The position numbers and the translations under genes were made by a program. A stretch of 64,000 nt of DNA from Mycobacteriales bacterium (GTDB taxonomy: Bacteria > Actinomycetota > Actinomycetes > Mycobacteriales > CADCTP01): assembly GCA_035995165.1 (NCBI GenBank), contig DASYKU010000096.1, positions 1 through 64,000 of the forward strand, read 5' to 3'. Shown here piece by piece: positions 50,544 through 57,469 of the stretch. The notes under the pieces are model-generated. The model saw only the letters and a list, made by a program, of their open reading frames with translations, was not told where the DNA came from and ran no database searches. Within the stretch, counting starts at the first letter, position 1; each line of letters starts with the position of its first letter.

Positions 50544-51434
50544 TCACGGCGAGCCGCCGCACCGCCCGTCCCCGGAGCGGTAGCCGGGCGTGAACTCCAG
50601 CCGCAGCGTGTCGGTCCGCGGGACGACCAGCGCCGCGCCGTCGCCCGCGGTCCAGCCGGCCGGCAGGAAGAAGTACTGGTCGCCGGACTGCAGGACGAGC
50701 TTGAGCCCGTCGTACCGGTAGCGGTACGCGGCGTCCGGGCCGGCGCAGGTGGTCTCCGAGACGCCGGGGCCGCTCAGGCCGAGCCCGCGCTCGCTGTAGA
50801 GGACGGCGTCCGGCCAGGCCGGCAGCGCCGCCACCATCTCCTGCGCCCGGCCGGTGCCGATCCCGGTCGCGTAGCTGCCGACCGCCCAGAACAGGCCGAC
50901 GCTGGTGAGCACGAACGCGGCCACCCACTCGGCCAGCCCGAGCTCGGCCCGCAACCCGGCCGGCACCTCGGCCCGCTGCCGGCGCTCCAGCAGCCGTGGC
51001 ACCGAGACGGTGACCGCGATGACGCCCGCCGCGAGGCTGAGGCCGCCGAGCTCCGGCGCGGTGTCGCCGACCGTGCCGCCGAGCGCCAGCGCGACCGCGG
51101 CCAGCACGATCAGCGCGACGCCGGCGACGGCCAGCGCCGGCAGGGCGCGGCGCAGCACCGTCTCCCGGGTCGCCAGGTCGAGCACGCCGAAGACCACCCG
51201 GATCAGCCAGAGCACGAGCAGCACGAGCGCGGCGGTCAGCACCAGCGGCAGGAAGATCCCCTCGACGCTGCGGATCAGGTAGTCCTGGACGGTCATGTCC
51301 AGCGTCGTGAAGTTGACCCCGAAGTAGCGGCAGTAGCCGGCCACGTACGTCTGTCCGAAGTAGAGCAACAGTCCGGTCAGCAGACCGGTGGGCGCGACGA
51401 CCGTCCCGAGCAGCCGCAGGACCCGCGGGATCAC
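50544..51434 (-). CDS. Multi-pass membrane protein of the CHAT locus
   Basis: A 296-residue protein I do not recognise by family. Five or so hydrophobic helices occur at about residues 8-28, 58-85, 95-118, 130-145 and 165-185. A C-terminal soluble domain of ~110 residues (SERGLGLSGPGVSETTCAGPDAAYRYRYDGLKLVLQSGDQYFFLP...) follows. Two conserved-looking cysteines there (Cys ~227 and Cys ~292) could form a disulfide if the domain is outside. Its GTG start overlaps the lipoprotein stop (GTGA), tying it to the CHAT gene. An envelope anchor or sensor for the locus is a reasonable guess only. Confidence 0.55.
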   Translation of the reverse strand: MIPRVLRLLGTVVAPTGLLTGLLLYFGQTYVAGYCRYFGVNFTTLDMTVQDYLIRSVEGIFLPLVLTAALVLLVLWLIRVVFGVLDLATRETVLRRALPALAVAGVALIVLAAVALALGGTVGDTAPELGGLSLAAGVIAVTVSVPRLLERRQRAEVPAGLRAELGLAEWVAAFVLTSVGLFWAVGSYATGIGTGRAQEMVAALPAWPDAVLYSERGLGLSGPGVSETTCAGPDAAYRYRYDGLKLVLQSGDQYFFLPAGWTAGDGAALVVPRTDTLRLEFTPGYRSGDGRCGGSP

Positions 51435-52102
51435 GGTTGCGCCGTCTCGCTCGCCGGCGGGTCCGATACCTCCGGCGCGGTCGAGGTGTCCGATGTGGAC
51501 GCCGAGTCGTCGGCCGGCGGTGAGGTGGTGGTGTCGTCCGGTTGGCCGCAGCCGGTGGAGATCGTCGCGGTGATCCTGGCGCCGCGCGGCACGATCGAGT
51601 TGGTGTTGCCGTCCGAGACCTTCGGCGGGTCCGACTCCCAGACGAAGCCGCAGGTGCCGTCGTCGTCGACGGTCCTGTACGTCACCGTGAGGCAGCCGGG
51701 CGCGCCGTCCGGGCTTCCGCAGGCGGCGACGACGCCGTCCCGGAACGCCTGCTCGCCGATCTCCGGGATGCGGATCGACTTCGGCAGACCGATCTTCCGG
51801 CCGTGGTCGTCGCCGGACTTCCCGCCCCCGCCCGAACCGTTCCCGCCCGAACCGTTCCCGCCCGAGCCGCCGCCGTCCGAGCTGCCGCCCGAGCCGCCCC
51901 CGTTCGAGCCGCTGCCGGCGTCGTCCGCGCCGGAGGAGGTCGCCGGGTCGTCCGGCACCATCGTCGGCCCGCTCGTCGTGACCGAGCCGCTCTCGCCCGG
52001 CGCGGGCAACCCGCCGCCGGCGACCGGGTCACCCCCGTTCGCCCCGCACCCGGCCAGCAGCGCCGCCAGCACTGCCGCCGTCCCCGCCCATCGCGCTCTC
52101 AT
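51431..52102 (-). CDS. Lipoprotein with PASTA-like domain, CHAT locus
   Basis: A 223-residue lipoprotein: the signal MRARWAGTAAVLAALLAGC ends in the lipobox LAGC. A long Ser/Gly/Asp-rich spacer (repeats of GGSGG and GGNGSGG) follows. Residues ~105-190 (IRIPEIGEQAFRDGVVAAC, then WESDPPKVSD, then VPRGARITATISTGC) follow the PASTA layout of IPE-opening, DPP turn and VPxGxxxxxxxSxG end. PASTA domains bind wall muropeptides or beta-lactam-like ligands in kinases and penicillin-binding proteins. A Thr/Ser/Asp-rich tail closes the chain. The gene overlaps the CHAT reading frame by 74 bp, which is exceptionally long. Confidence 0.55.
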   Translation of the reverse strand: MRARWAGTAAVLAALLAGCGANGGDPVAGGGLPAPGESGSVTTSGPTMVPDDPATSSGADDAGSGSNGGGSGGSSDGGGSGGNGSGGNGSGGGGKSGDDHGRKIGLPKSIRIPEIGEQAFRDGVVAACGSPDGAPGCLTVTYRTVDDDGTCGFVWESDPPKVSDGNTNSIVPRGARITATISTGCGQPDDTTTSPPADDSASTSDTSTAPEVSDPPASETAQP

Positions 52103-54935
52103 GCTCTCCGGACGGGCCCGGCGCCGGATTGATACCGCCGGCGCCGAAGCAGACGAACCCCGCGGCGGCCACCCAGCTCGCGCTCGCCCGGTCCGGCTGC
52201 TCCCGCCGGGCCAGCATCAGCGCGGCGGCCGGCCCGAGACCGTCGCGCAGGTGCCGGTGCAGGCTGAGCATCACCGGCCGGCTGGCCTCGTCCGGCACCG
52301 GGACGACGCTGCCGACCAGGCTGCCGACGCCCAGCGCGAGCAGCGCCGCGGCCAGCCCGACCAGCTCGTCGCCCGGGTGCACCGCGGACAGGCCCGACTC
52401 GCAGGCCGACAGCACCACCTGCCGCGGCGGGCGGTCCAGCCGCTCCAGGTCGTGCACGGTGAGCGGACCGTCCACCAGCGACAGTGCGGAGAACAGGGGG
52501 TTGTCCGCGCGGAACCGGCCGTGCGCGGCGACGTGCGCCAGCCCGGCCCCGTCCAGCGCCCGGGTCACCGCCGCCACCGTCGCGTCCGGGCCGGTCAGCC
52601 GGAGCGCGTCCGGGTGCCGGGCGGCCAGGTCCGCCACCTCCGCGGCCGCGTACGGGAGGTCCGGTCCCGCCGCCAGCACCAGCCGGCCGCCGATCGGCGC
52701 CGCACCGGCGGCCGCGCGGTACCAGAGCGCGGCCGAGGGCGCGACCGCGATCGGGCGGTCGGCGAGCCCGGGCAGCGCGCCCCAGGGCAGCGCGTGCAGC
52801 GCGCCGGTCGGCACCAGCACCAGCGGCCGGTCGGCGAGCTCGGCCCGCAACGGACGGAGCAGCGCCCGCTCCAGCCGGTCGGCCTTGTCCGCGACGAGCG
52901 GCGCCGCGCCGGCGGACCCGGCCAGCAACCGGCGCAGCCCGTACCGGAGGGCGGTGAGGTCGCGCTCCACCGGCGGCAGCGGACCGAGCCGGTGCAGCGT
53001 GAGCATGGTGCTGGTGACGACGACCGCGTGCAGCTCGCCGTCGACCGCGACGTACTCGACCAGCGCCGCCGGCCCGAGCACCGTCCGCAGCCGGTCGACC
53101 GGCACCGGCCCGGCCGGGGCGACCCCGGTCCCGCGCGAGCGCAGCGCCCGCCGCCGTACGGCCTCCTCCAGGGTCGCCTGGCGGGCCCGCAGCGCGGCGG
53201 TGTCGGTGCCGGCGGCCGCGGCCGCGCCGGCCTCGGCGACCACCTGGCGCAGCTCGGTCAGCTCGGGCGCGCCCTCCGATCGGGCGCGCCGCAGCAGCAG
53301 CGCGCCGGCCCGCCAGCGCTCGCTCCAGTCCAGCACCGAGCCGGCGTCCCCGGCGGCCACCGCGAGCCGGACGCCGAGAGCGGCCAGCTCGCCGGCGTGA
53401 CCGGCGGCGTGCACGCGCAGCTCGGTCGCGCCGAGGCTGGCCCGGAACCGGTCGAGCACCGCCATCCCCGAGCGCAGCGCCGCCTCCGCCCCGGCACCGT
53501 CCCCTTCGGACAGTCGCAGCAGGGCGCGGGCGTGCCAGAGCCGGGCCCGCAGCTCGGCCGGTCCCTGGACGGTGTCGGGATCCAACCCGGCCAGCGTCCG
53601 CCGCGCGGTCGCCGGGCGGCCCAGCGCCAGCGCCGCCCGGGCCACGATCAGCCGCGCGTCCGCCGCCTCCACCACCCACCCGGCCGCGGCCAGGGCCGCC
53701 GCCGTCCGCCGCCCGGCCCGCACAATCCCCTCGCCCCCGGAGTCGCCCGAACCGCGGTCCGAATCGCCCCCGAGGCCATGGTTCGGGCCCGCGGCCGGGC
53801 CGCCGGTCGAGCCGCCGACCGGCCTGCCGGCGGAGAGGGACCCGGCACTGCCGACGGAGCCGGCCCCGGCACTGCCCGCGGAGCCCGCCCCGGCACTGCC
53901 CGCGGAGCCGGCCCCGGCACTGCCGGGGGCACCCGCCCCGGCGCTGGCGGAGCGGGCTCGGAGGGAGAGGTAGCCGGCCAGGGCGGCCCAGCCCGGCCGC
54001 TGCTGGGCCAGCGCGGCCCGGCGGGCCCGGTCGGCCTGCGCGGCGGCCAGCGCCGGGTCGCCGTCCAGCAGCGCGGCCCGGGCCAGGACGAGCCGGGCCT
54101 GGACCAGGTCGACCGCGTTGCGCTGGGCCGCGAACTGCTCGACCGCCGCCGCCGCGGCCCGCCGGGCGTCCGCGACCAGCAGCACCGACAGCAGCGCCTC
54201 GGCCCGCTCCACGCCGAGCAGCCCGGGATCCCGACCGGTCGCCGCGTACAGCTCGGCGGCCTCGTCGAAGGCGGCCAGCGCCGCCGGCAGGTCCCCGCGG
54301 ACGGCCGCGGCCAGCCCGCGGTTGTGGTGGACGGTGGCGAGCTTGCCCTCCTGGCCGGCCGCCGCGTAGAGGTCGGCGGCCCGGCGCAGGTCGTCGGCCG
54401 CGCCCCGCCAGTCCCGCGCCTGCACCCGCAGCACGCTGCGGTTGTTGCGCAGGTCGCCCTCGACCACCGGGTCGCCGCCGGCCCGCCGCAGTGCCGCCAG
54501 GGCCGCGTCGTAGCCCGCGGCCGCCTCGGCGAACCGGCCGGCCTCGGACAGCACCAGCGCCCGCTGCATCCGGACCCGGGCGCCGACGACGCCGCGCAGC
54601 ACCGCCGCGGCCCGGTCGAGCTCGGCCAGCGCCTCGCCGGTACGCCCGCCGAGCGCGAGCAGGTAGCTCAGCGACGCCCGCGCCTCCGCCGCCCGGGACG
54701 CCAGCCCGGCCCCGTCCGCGACCGCGATCGCCGCGCGCAGGTGGGTCTCGCCGGTGGCCAGCTCGCCCAGCGCGGTGCCGGCCATGCCCAGCGCCCGCTC
54801 GGCCACCGCGGCCGGCTCGGGATCGCCGTCGGCGGCGGCCAGCGCGGCCCCGGCCAGCCGGCGGGCCCGCGGCGGCTGCCCGTACGCGGAGTCGACCGCG
54901 GCCAGGGCCAGCTCCAGGGCCGGCATGTCGATCAT
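52029..54935 (-). CDS. TPR-CHAT caspase-like protease
   Basis: A 968-residue cytoplasmic protein. About 500 residues of helical tetratricopeptide-type repeats (AALAAADG..., AGRTGEALAELDRAAAVLRG, GDLPAALAAFDEAAELYAATGRDPG) are broken at ~335-390 by a Gly/Ala/Ser linker with 8-residue tandem repeats. The C-terminal CHAT domain has the caspase dyad: His805 in LAHVAAHGRFRADNPL and Cys845 in VVLSACESGLSAVHPGDE, plus PWGALPGL upstream. CHAT proteins cut partner proteins or act in conflict and cell-death systems when their repeats sense a trigger. It leads a run with a lipoprotein and a membrane protein and is divergent from a subtilase-sigma operon. The ATG at 54935 has a weak ribosome site; ATG 54926 is close. 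Confidence 0.85.
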   Translation of the reverse strand: MIDMPALELALAAVDSAYGQPPRARRLAGAALAAADGDPEPAAVAERALGMAGTALGELATGETHLRAAIAVADGAGLASRAAEARASLSYLLALGGRTGEALAELDRAAAVLRGVVGARVRMQRALVLSEAGRFAEAAAGYDAALAALRRAGGDPVVEGDLRNNRSVLRVQARDWRGAADDLRRAADLYAAAGQEGKLATVHHNRGLAAAVRGDLPAALAAFDEAAELYAATGRDPGLLGVERAEALLSVLLVADARRAAAAAVEQFAAQRNAVDLVQARLVLARAALLDGDPALAAAQADRARRAALAQQRPGWAALAGYLSLRARSASAGAGAPGSAGAGSAGSAGAGSAGSAGAGSVGSAGSLSAGRPVGGSTGGPAAGPNHGLGGDSDRGSGDSGGEGIVRAGRRTAAALAAAGWVVEAADARLIVARAALALGRPATARRTLAGLDPDTVQGPAELRARLWHARALLRLSEGDGAGAEAALRSGMAVLDRFRASLGATELRVHAAGHAGELAALGVRLAVAAGDAGSVLDWSERWRAGALLLRRARSEGAPELTELRQVVAEAGAAAAAGTDTAALRARQATLEEAVRRRALRSRGTGVAPAGPVPVDRLRTVLGPAALVEYVAVDGELHAVVVTSTMLTLHRLGPLPPVERDLTALRYGLRRLLAGSAGAAPLVADKADRLERALLRPLRAELADRPLVLVPTGALHALPWGALPGLADRPIAVAPSAALWYRAAAGAAPIGGRLVLAAGPDLPYAAAEVADLAARHPDALRLTGPDATVAAVTRALDGAGLAHVAAHGRFRADNPLFSALSLVDGPLTVHDLERLDRPPRQVVLSACESGLSAVHPGDELVGLAAALLALGVGSLVGSVVPVPDEASRPVMLSLHRHLRDGLGPAAALMLARREQPDRASASWVAAAGFVCFGAGGINPAPGPSGEHESAMGGDGGSAGGAAGRVRGERG

Positions 54936-55028
54936 CGTCCCGTCCGATGCCGCTAGGGTGTATCAACCACGCGTACGGAACCTCCGTTCGGCAGACAGTA
55001 GCCCGAGGGTGAGCGAGGGGAGGCCGAG

Positions 55029-55958
55029 ATGCCGATGCGCTTGCAGGCCGGCGGCCGGCAGCCGATGGGGCCCGCCGACCGCCCGATCCTGGTGCCGGAG
55101 CTGTCCGCCCGCGAGGCGGACTTCGTGGCCGCCGGGCCGCGGGTCGACCCGGACCTCGTGGTCGGTGTGGTCGACACCGGGATCGTGCTCGACGACGGCC
55201 ATCCGCATCCCTTCCTGGCCGGCCACCTCGCCGGCGAGCCGGCCGACTACGCCGACCTGCGCGCCGAGGACGACCTCTACCGGGGCCACGGCAGCTTCGT
55301 CGCCGGCCGCATCCTGCTGGAGGCGCCGACCGCGACCATCGACATGCGCCGGGTGCTGCTCGGGGCGGGCGACCGGCAGGCCGACAACGACGCGGCGGTC
55401 GCGGCCGCGATCCGCGCGCTGGCCGCGGACAACGGCAACCGGCTCGCGGTCGTCAACCTGTCCTTCGCCGGCCACTGGGAGGAGCGGTCCGGGCCGACGG
55501 AGATCGCGGCCGCGCTGGCCGCGCTCGGCGACGTGCCGGTGGTCGCCGCCACGGCCAACCGATGGGACGACCGGCCCAGCTGGCCGGCCGCGTTCAGCAG
55601 CGACCCGGGCAGCAACGTGCTGGCCGTCGGCGCGGTGGACGAGACCGTCCTGCCGGAGGCGCCGCTCGCGTTCTCGCTGACCGAGCCGACGGCCTCGTTC
55701 GCCAGCCGCTGGTCCGGCATCACCGTGTACGGCTCGGCCGTGCGGGTGCTCGGGCCTCGGCTGACCGGCGGCTGGTGCCGGTGGAGCGGGACGTCGTTCG
55801 CGGCGGCCTCGGTGAGCGGGATCCTGGCCCGGCTCGGTGCCCGCGCCGGCACCTGGGCCGACCTGATCGGCCACGTGCCGATGGTCGAGGACAAGCCCTG
55901 GCTGCGCAGCGCCGAGGCGATCGAGTTCGAGCACACCGGCGGCGGCCATGCGGGATGA
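55029..55958 (+). CDS. Signal-less S8 subtilisin-family serine protease
   Basis: A 309-residue subtilase with the full catalytic set: Asp49 (VVGVVDTGIV), His87 (YRGHGSFVAG), oxyanion Asn177 (VAATANRWDD) and Ser256 (WSGTSFAAASVSG). There is neither a signal peptide nor a long prodomain, so it is predicted to act in the cytoplasm, which is uncommon for the family. ATG 55029 has GGGGAGG 6 nt upstream. Its stop lies 11 bp inside the next gene, an ECF sigma factor. Divergent orientation to the CHAT protease gene puts two proteases under one intergenic region. The target could be the sigma factor, the partner protein or a CHAT product; none is shown. Confidence 0.9.
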   Translation: MPMRLQAGGRQPMGPADRPILVPELSAREADFVAAGPRVDPDLVVGVVDTGIVLDDGHPHPFLAGHLAGEPADYADLRAEDDLYRGHGSFVAGRILLEAPTATIDMRRVLLGAGDRQADNDAAVAAAIRALAADNGNRLAVVNLSFAGHWEERSGPTEIAAALAALGDVPVVAATANRWDDRPSWPAAFSSDPGSNVLAVGAVDETVLPEAPLAFSLTEPTASFASRWSGITVYGSAVRVLGPRLTGGWCRWSGTSFAAASVSGILARLGARAGTWADLIGHVPMVEDKPWLRSAEAIEFEHTGGGHAG

Positions 55959-56511
55959 CACCCCGGTCGCCGACCTCGTCAAGCGGGCGGCCGCCGGCGA
56001 GGCGGATGCCTGGAACCGGATCGTGGACCGGTACGCGGCGCTGGTCACGTCGGTCTGCCGGCGGCACCGGCTCGGCGACGCCGACCTCGAGGACGTCGGC
56101 GCGACGGTCTGGCTGCGGCTGGTCGAGCGCCTGGACTCGCTGCGCGAGCCGGCCGCGCTGCCCGGCTGGCTCGCCACCACCACCCGCAACGAGTGCCTGG
56201 CCGTGCTGCGGGCCCAGGGCCGGCTCGGCACCACGGACCAGCAGCTGATCACCGACGAGGGCCCGGCGCCGGAGGAGTTCCTGCTGGAGCAGGAGCGGCG
56301 GGCGGTGCTGCGGGAGGCGTTCGCCGACCTCGGCGAGAAGTGCCGGCAGCTGCTGGCGCTGCTGTTCGCCGATCCCCCGCTGCCGTACACGGAGATCTCC
56401 GGCCGGCTCGGGATCGCGGTCGGCGGGATCGGCCCGACCCGGTCGCGCTGCCTGGACACGCTGCGGGCGCACCCGGCGATGTCCGCCCTGCGCGGACCGG
56501 GGACGGGGTGA
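55948..56511 (+). CDS. ECF-type RNA polymerase sigma factor
   Basis: A 187-residue sigma factor with region 2 at ~10-80 (KRAAAGEADAWNRIVDRYAALVTSVCRRHRLGDADLEDVGATVWLRLVERL) and WLATTTRNECLAVLRAQGR. Region 4 is at ~125-180 (AFADLGEKCRQLLALLFADPPLPYTEISGRLGIAVGGIGPTRSRCLDTLR). It is of the short ECF kind, related to those next to CHAT and protease genes in actinobacteria. It overlaps the subtilase by 11 bp and the next gene by 4 bp, so the three proteins should be made in fixed ratio. A GGAACC at 54977 upstream of the operon could be its own -35 element. Confidence 0.9.
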   Translation: MRDDTPVADLVKRAAAGEADAWNRIVDRYAALVTSVCRRHRLGDADLEDVGATVWLRLVERLDSLREPAALPGWLATTTRNECLAVLRAQGRLGTTDQQLITDEGPAPEEFLLEQERRAVLREAFADLGEKCRQLLALLFADPPLPYTEISGRLGIAVGGIGPTRSRCLDTLRAHPAMSALRGPGTG

Positions 56512-56951
56512 CCGCGGTGCCGGACGAGCGGGACGACGACCGGCTGCTGGCCGAGCTCGGCGCGGCGGTGCGGGACGAGGCGGCGGTGCCGGACGGGCTC
56601 CGCCGGGCCGGTCGGGCCGCGTACGGCTGGCGCACGGTCGACGCCGAGCTCGCCGAATTGGAGGCCGCGCCGGCCGGGGCGGTCGGGACCCGGGCCGCCG
56701 GCGACGAGCCGCGGGCGCTGCGGTTCCGGGCCGGCGAGGTGCTCATCGAGGTCGAGCTGACCGCGGACGGCCTGCAGGGCCAGGTGGTGCCGCCCCGCGC
56801 GGCGCGGATGACGCTGGAGACCGCGTCCGGGACGGCGCAGACCACCGAGGTCGACGTCGTCGGCTGGTTCCTGTTCAGCCCGCCGCCGCGGGAACCGTTC
56901 CGGCTGCGGCTCGACCCGCCGGCCGTGGTGACGAGCTGGACCCGCCCCTGA
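56508..56951 (+). CDS. 147-residue partner protein of the subtilase-sigma operon
   Basis: From GTG 56508, overlapping the sigma stop (GTGA). The N-terminal ~50 residues are acidic and helical (DERDDDRLLAELGAAVRDEAAVPDGLRRAGRAAYGWRTVDAELAEL). The remainder is a beta-rich domain (LRFRAGEVLIEVELTADGLQGQVVPP..., EVDVVGWFLFSPPPREPFRLRLDPPAVVTSWTRP). There is no membrane helix and no zinc-finger HxxxCxxC, so it is not a classical anti-sigma factor. Its position directly after the sigma gene nonetheless suggests sigma control or a sensory role. I cannot name the family with certainty. Confidence 0.6.
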   Translation: MTAVPDERDDDRLLAELGAAVRDEAAVPDGLRRAGRAAYGWRTVDAELAELEAAPAGAVGTRAAGDEPRALRFRAGEVLIEVELTADGLQGQVVPPRAARMTLETASGTAQTTEVDVVGWFLFSPPPREPFRLRLDPPAVVTSWTRP

Positions 56952-57014
56952 GCAGCGGCGATGCGCCCAGCCGGCAGGATGGGCGCATCTGCGAGCAGAT
57001 CGTGCGGGTCCAGT

Positions 57015-57383
57015 TCAGCGCCGGATGACGGCGGCGACCTCCAGCGGCGTGCCCTGCTGGCAGTAGCTGAGCAGGTCGGCCCGGACCTGCCCGGTGACCC
57101 GGACCGGCACGGCCAGCGGCGCGCTGCTGGCCTGCGCGCCCTGCAGGAGGTAGTTCTGCGAGCCGGTCTTCAGGACCAGGCAGCCGGGCTCGACGCCCTT
57201 CTCGACGACCCCGTCCACGGTGACGGCCCCGCTGGTCGGGTCGGTACTGGGAGCGGGCGCGGTCGTCGCGGGGGTGGTGGCCGGTGGCGGGGTGGCGGCG
57301 CCTCCGGATCCCGAGCCGGTGGTGGCACAGCCGGCGAGCAGGGCGGCGGAGGCGAGCACGAGGGCGGCGGCGAGGCGGCGCAT
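57015..57383 (-). CDS. Small secreted lipoprotein
   Basis: A 122-residue protein from ATG 57383. The signal peptide MRRLAAALVLASAALLAGC ends in the lipobox LAGC, followed by a Thr/Pro/Ala-rich spacer. The ~80-residue mature domain (GAVTVDGVVEKGVEPGCLVLKTGSQNYLLQGAQ..., PVRVTGQVRADLLSYCQQGTPLEVAAVIRR) has two cysteines, probably a disulfide, and looks like a small beta-barrel (OB-like). Function unknown. It is convergent with the sigma operon and downstream of the S53 peptidase gene on the same strand, from which it is separated by 86 bp. Confidence 0.75.
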   Translation of the reverse strand: MRRLAAALVLASAALLAGCATTGSGSGGAATPPPATTPATTAPAPSTDPTSGAVTVDGVVEKGVEPGCLVLKTGSQNYLLQGAQASSAPLAVPVRVTGQVRADLLSYCQQGTPLEVAAVIRR

Positions 57384-57469
57384 GCCCCTGTGACGCACCG
57401 GTGCCCCGGCATGGTTCCGCCGGCGCCCCGGGAGAACCCGGGACGCCGGCGGGATGTGGACGATGGCGG

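Noticed and set aside
53835-53945. CRISPR-like or mobile repeats inside the CHAT gene
   Set aside because: The 24-bp repeats encode an in-frame Gly/Ala/Ser linker; there are no spacers.
46590-54956. Huge open frame of about 2790 codons on the plus strand
   Set aside because: It is the antisense shadow of the CHAT, lipoprotein, membrane-protein and GH38 genes, made possible by G/C third positions and the near absence of stop codons. Its translation is Arg/Gly/Pro/Gln-rich without any domain.
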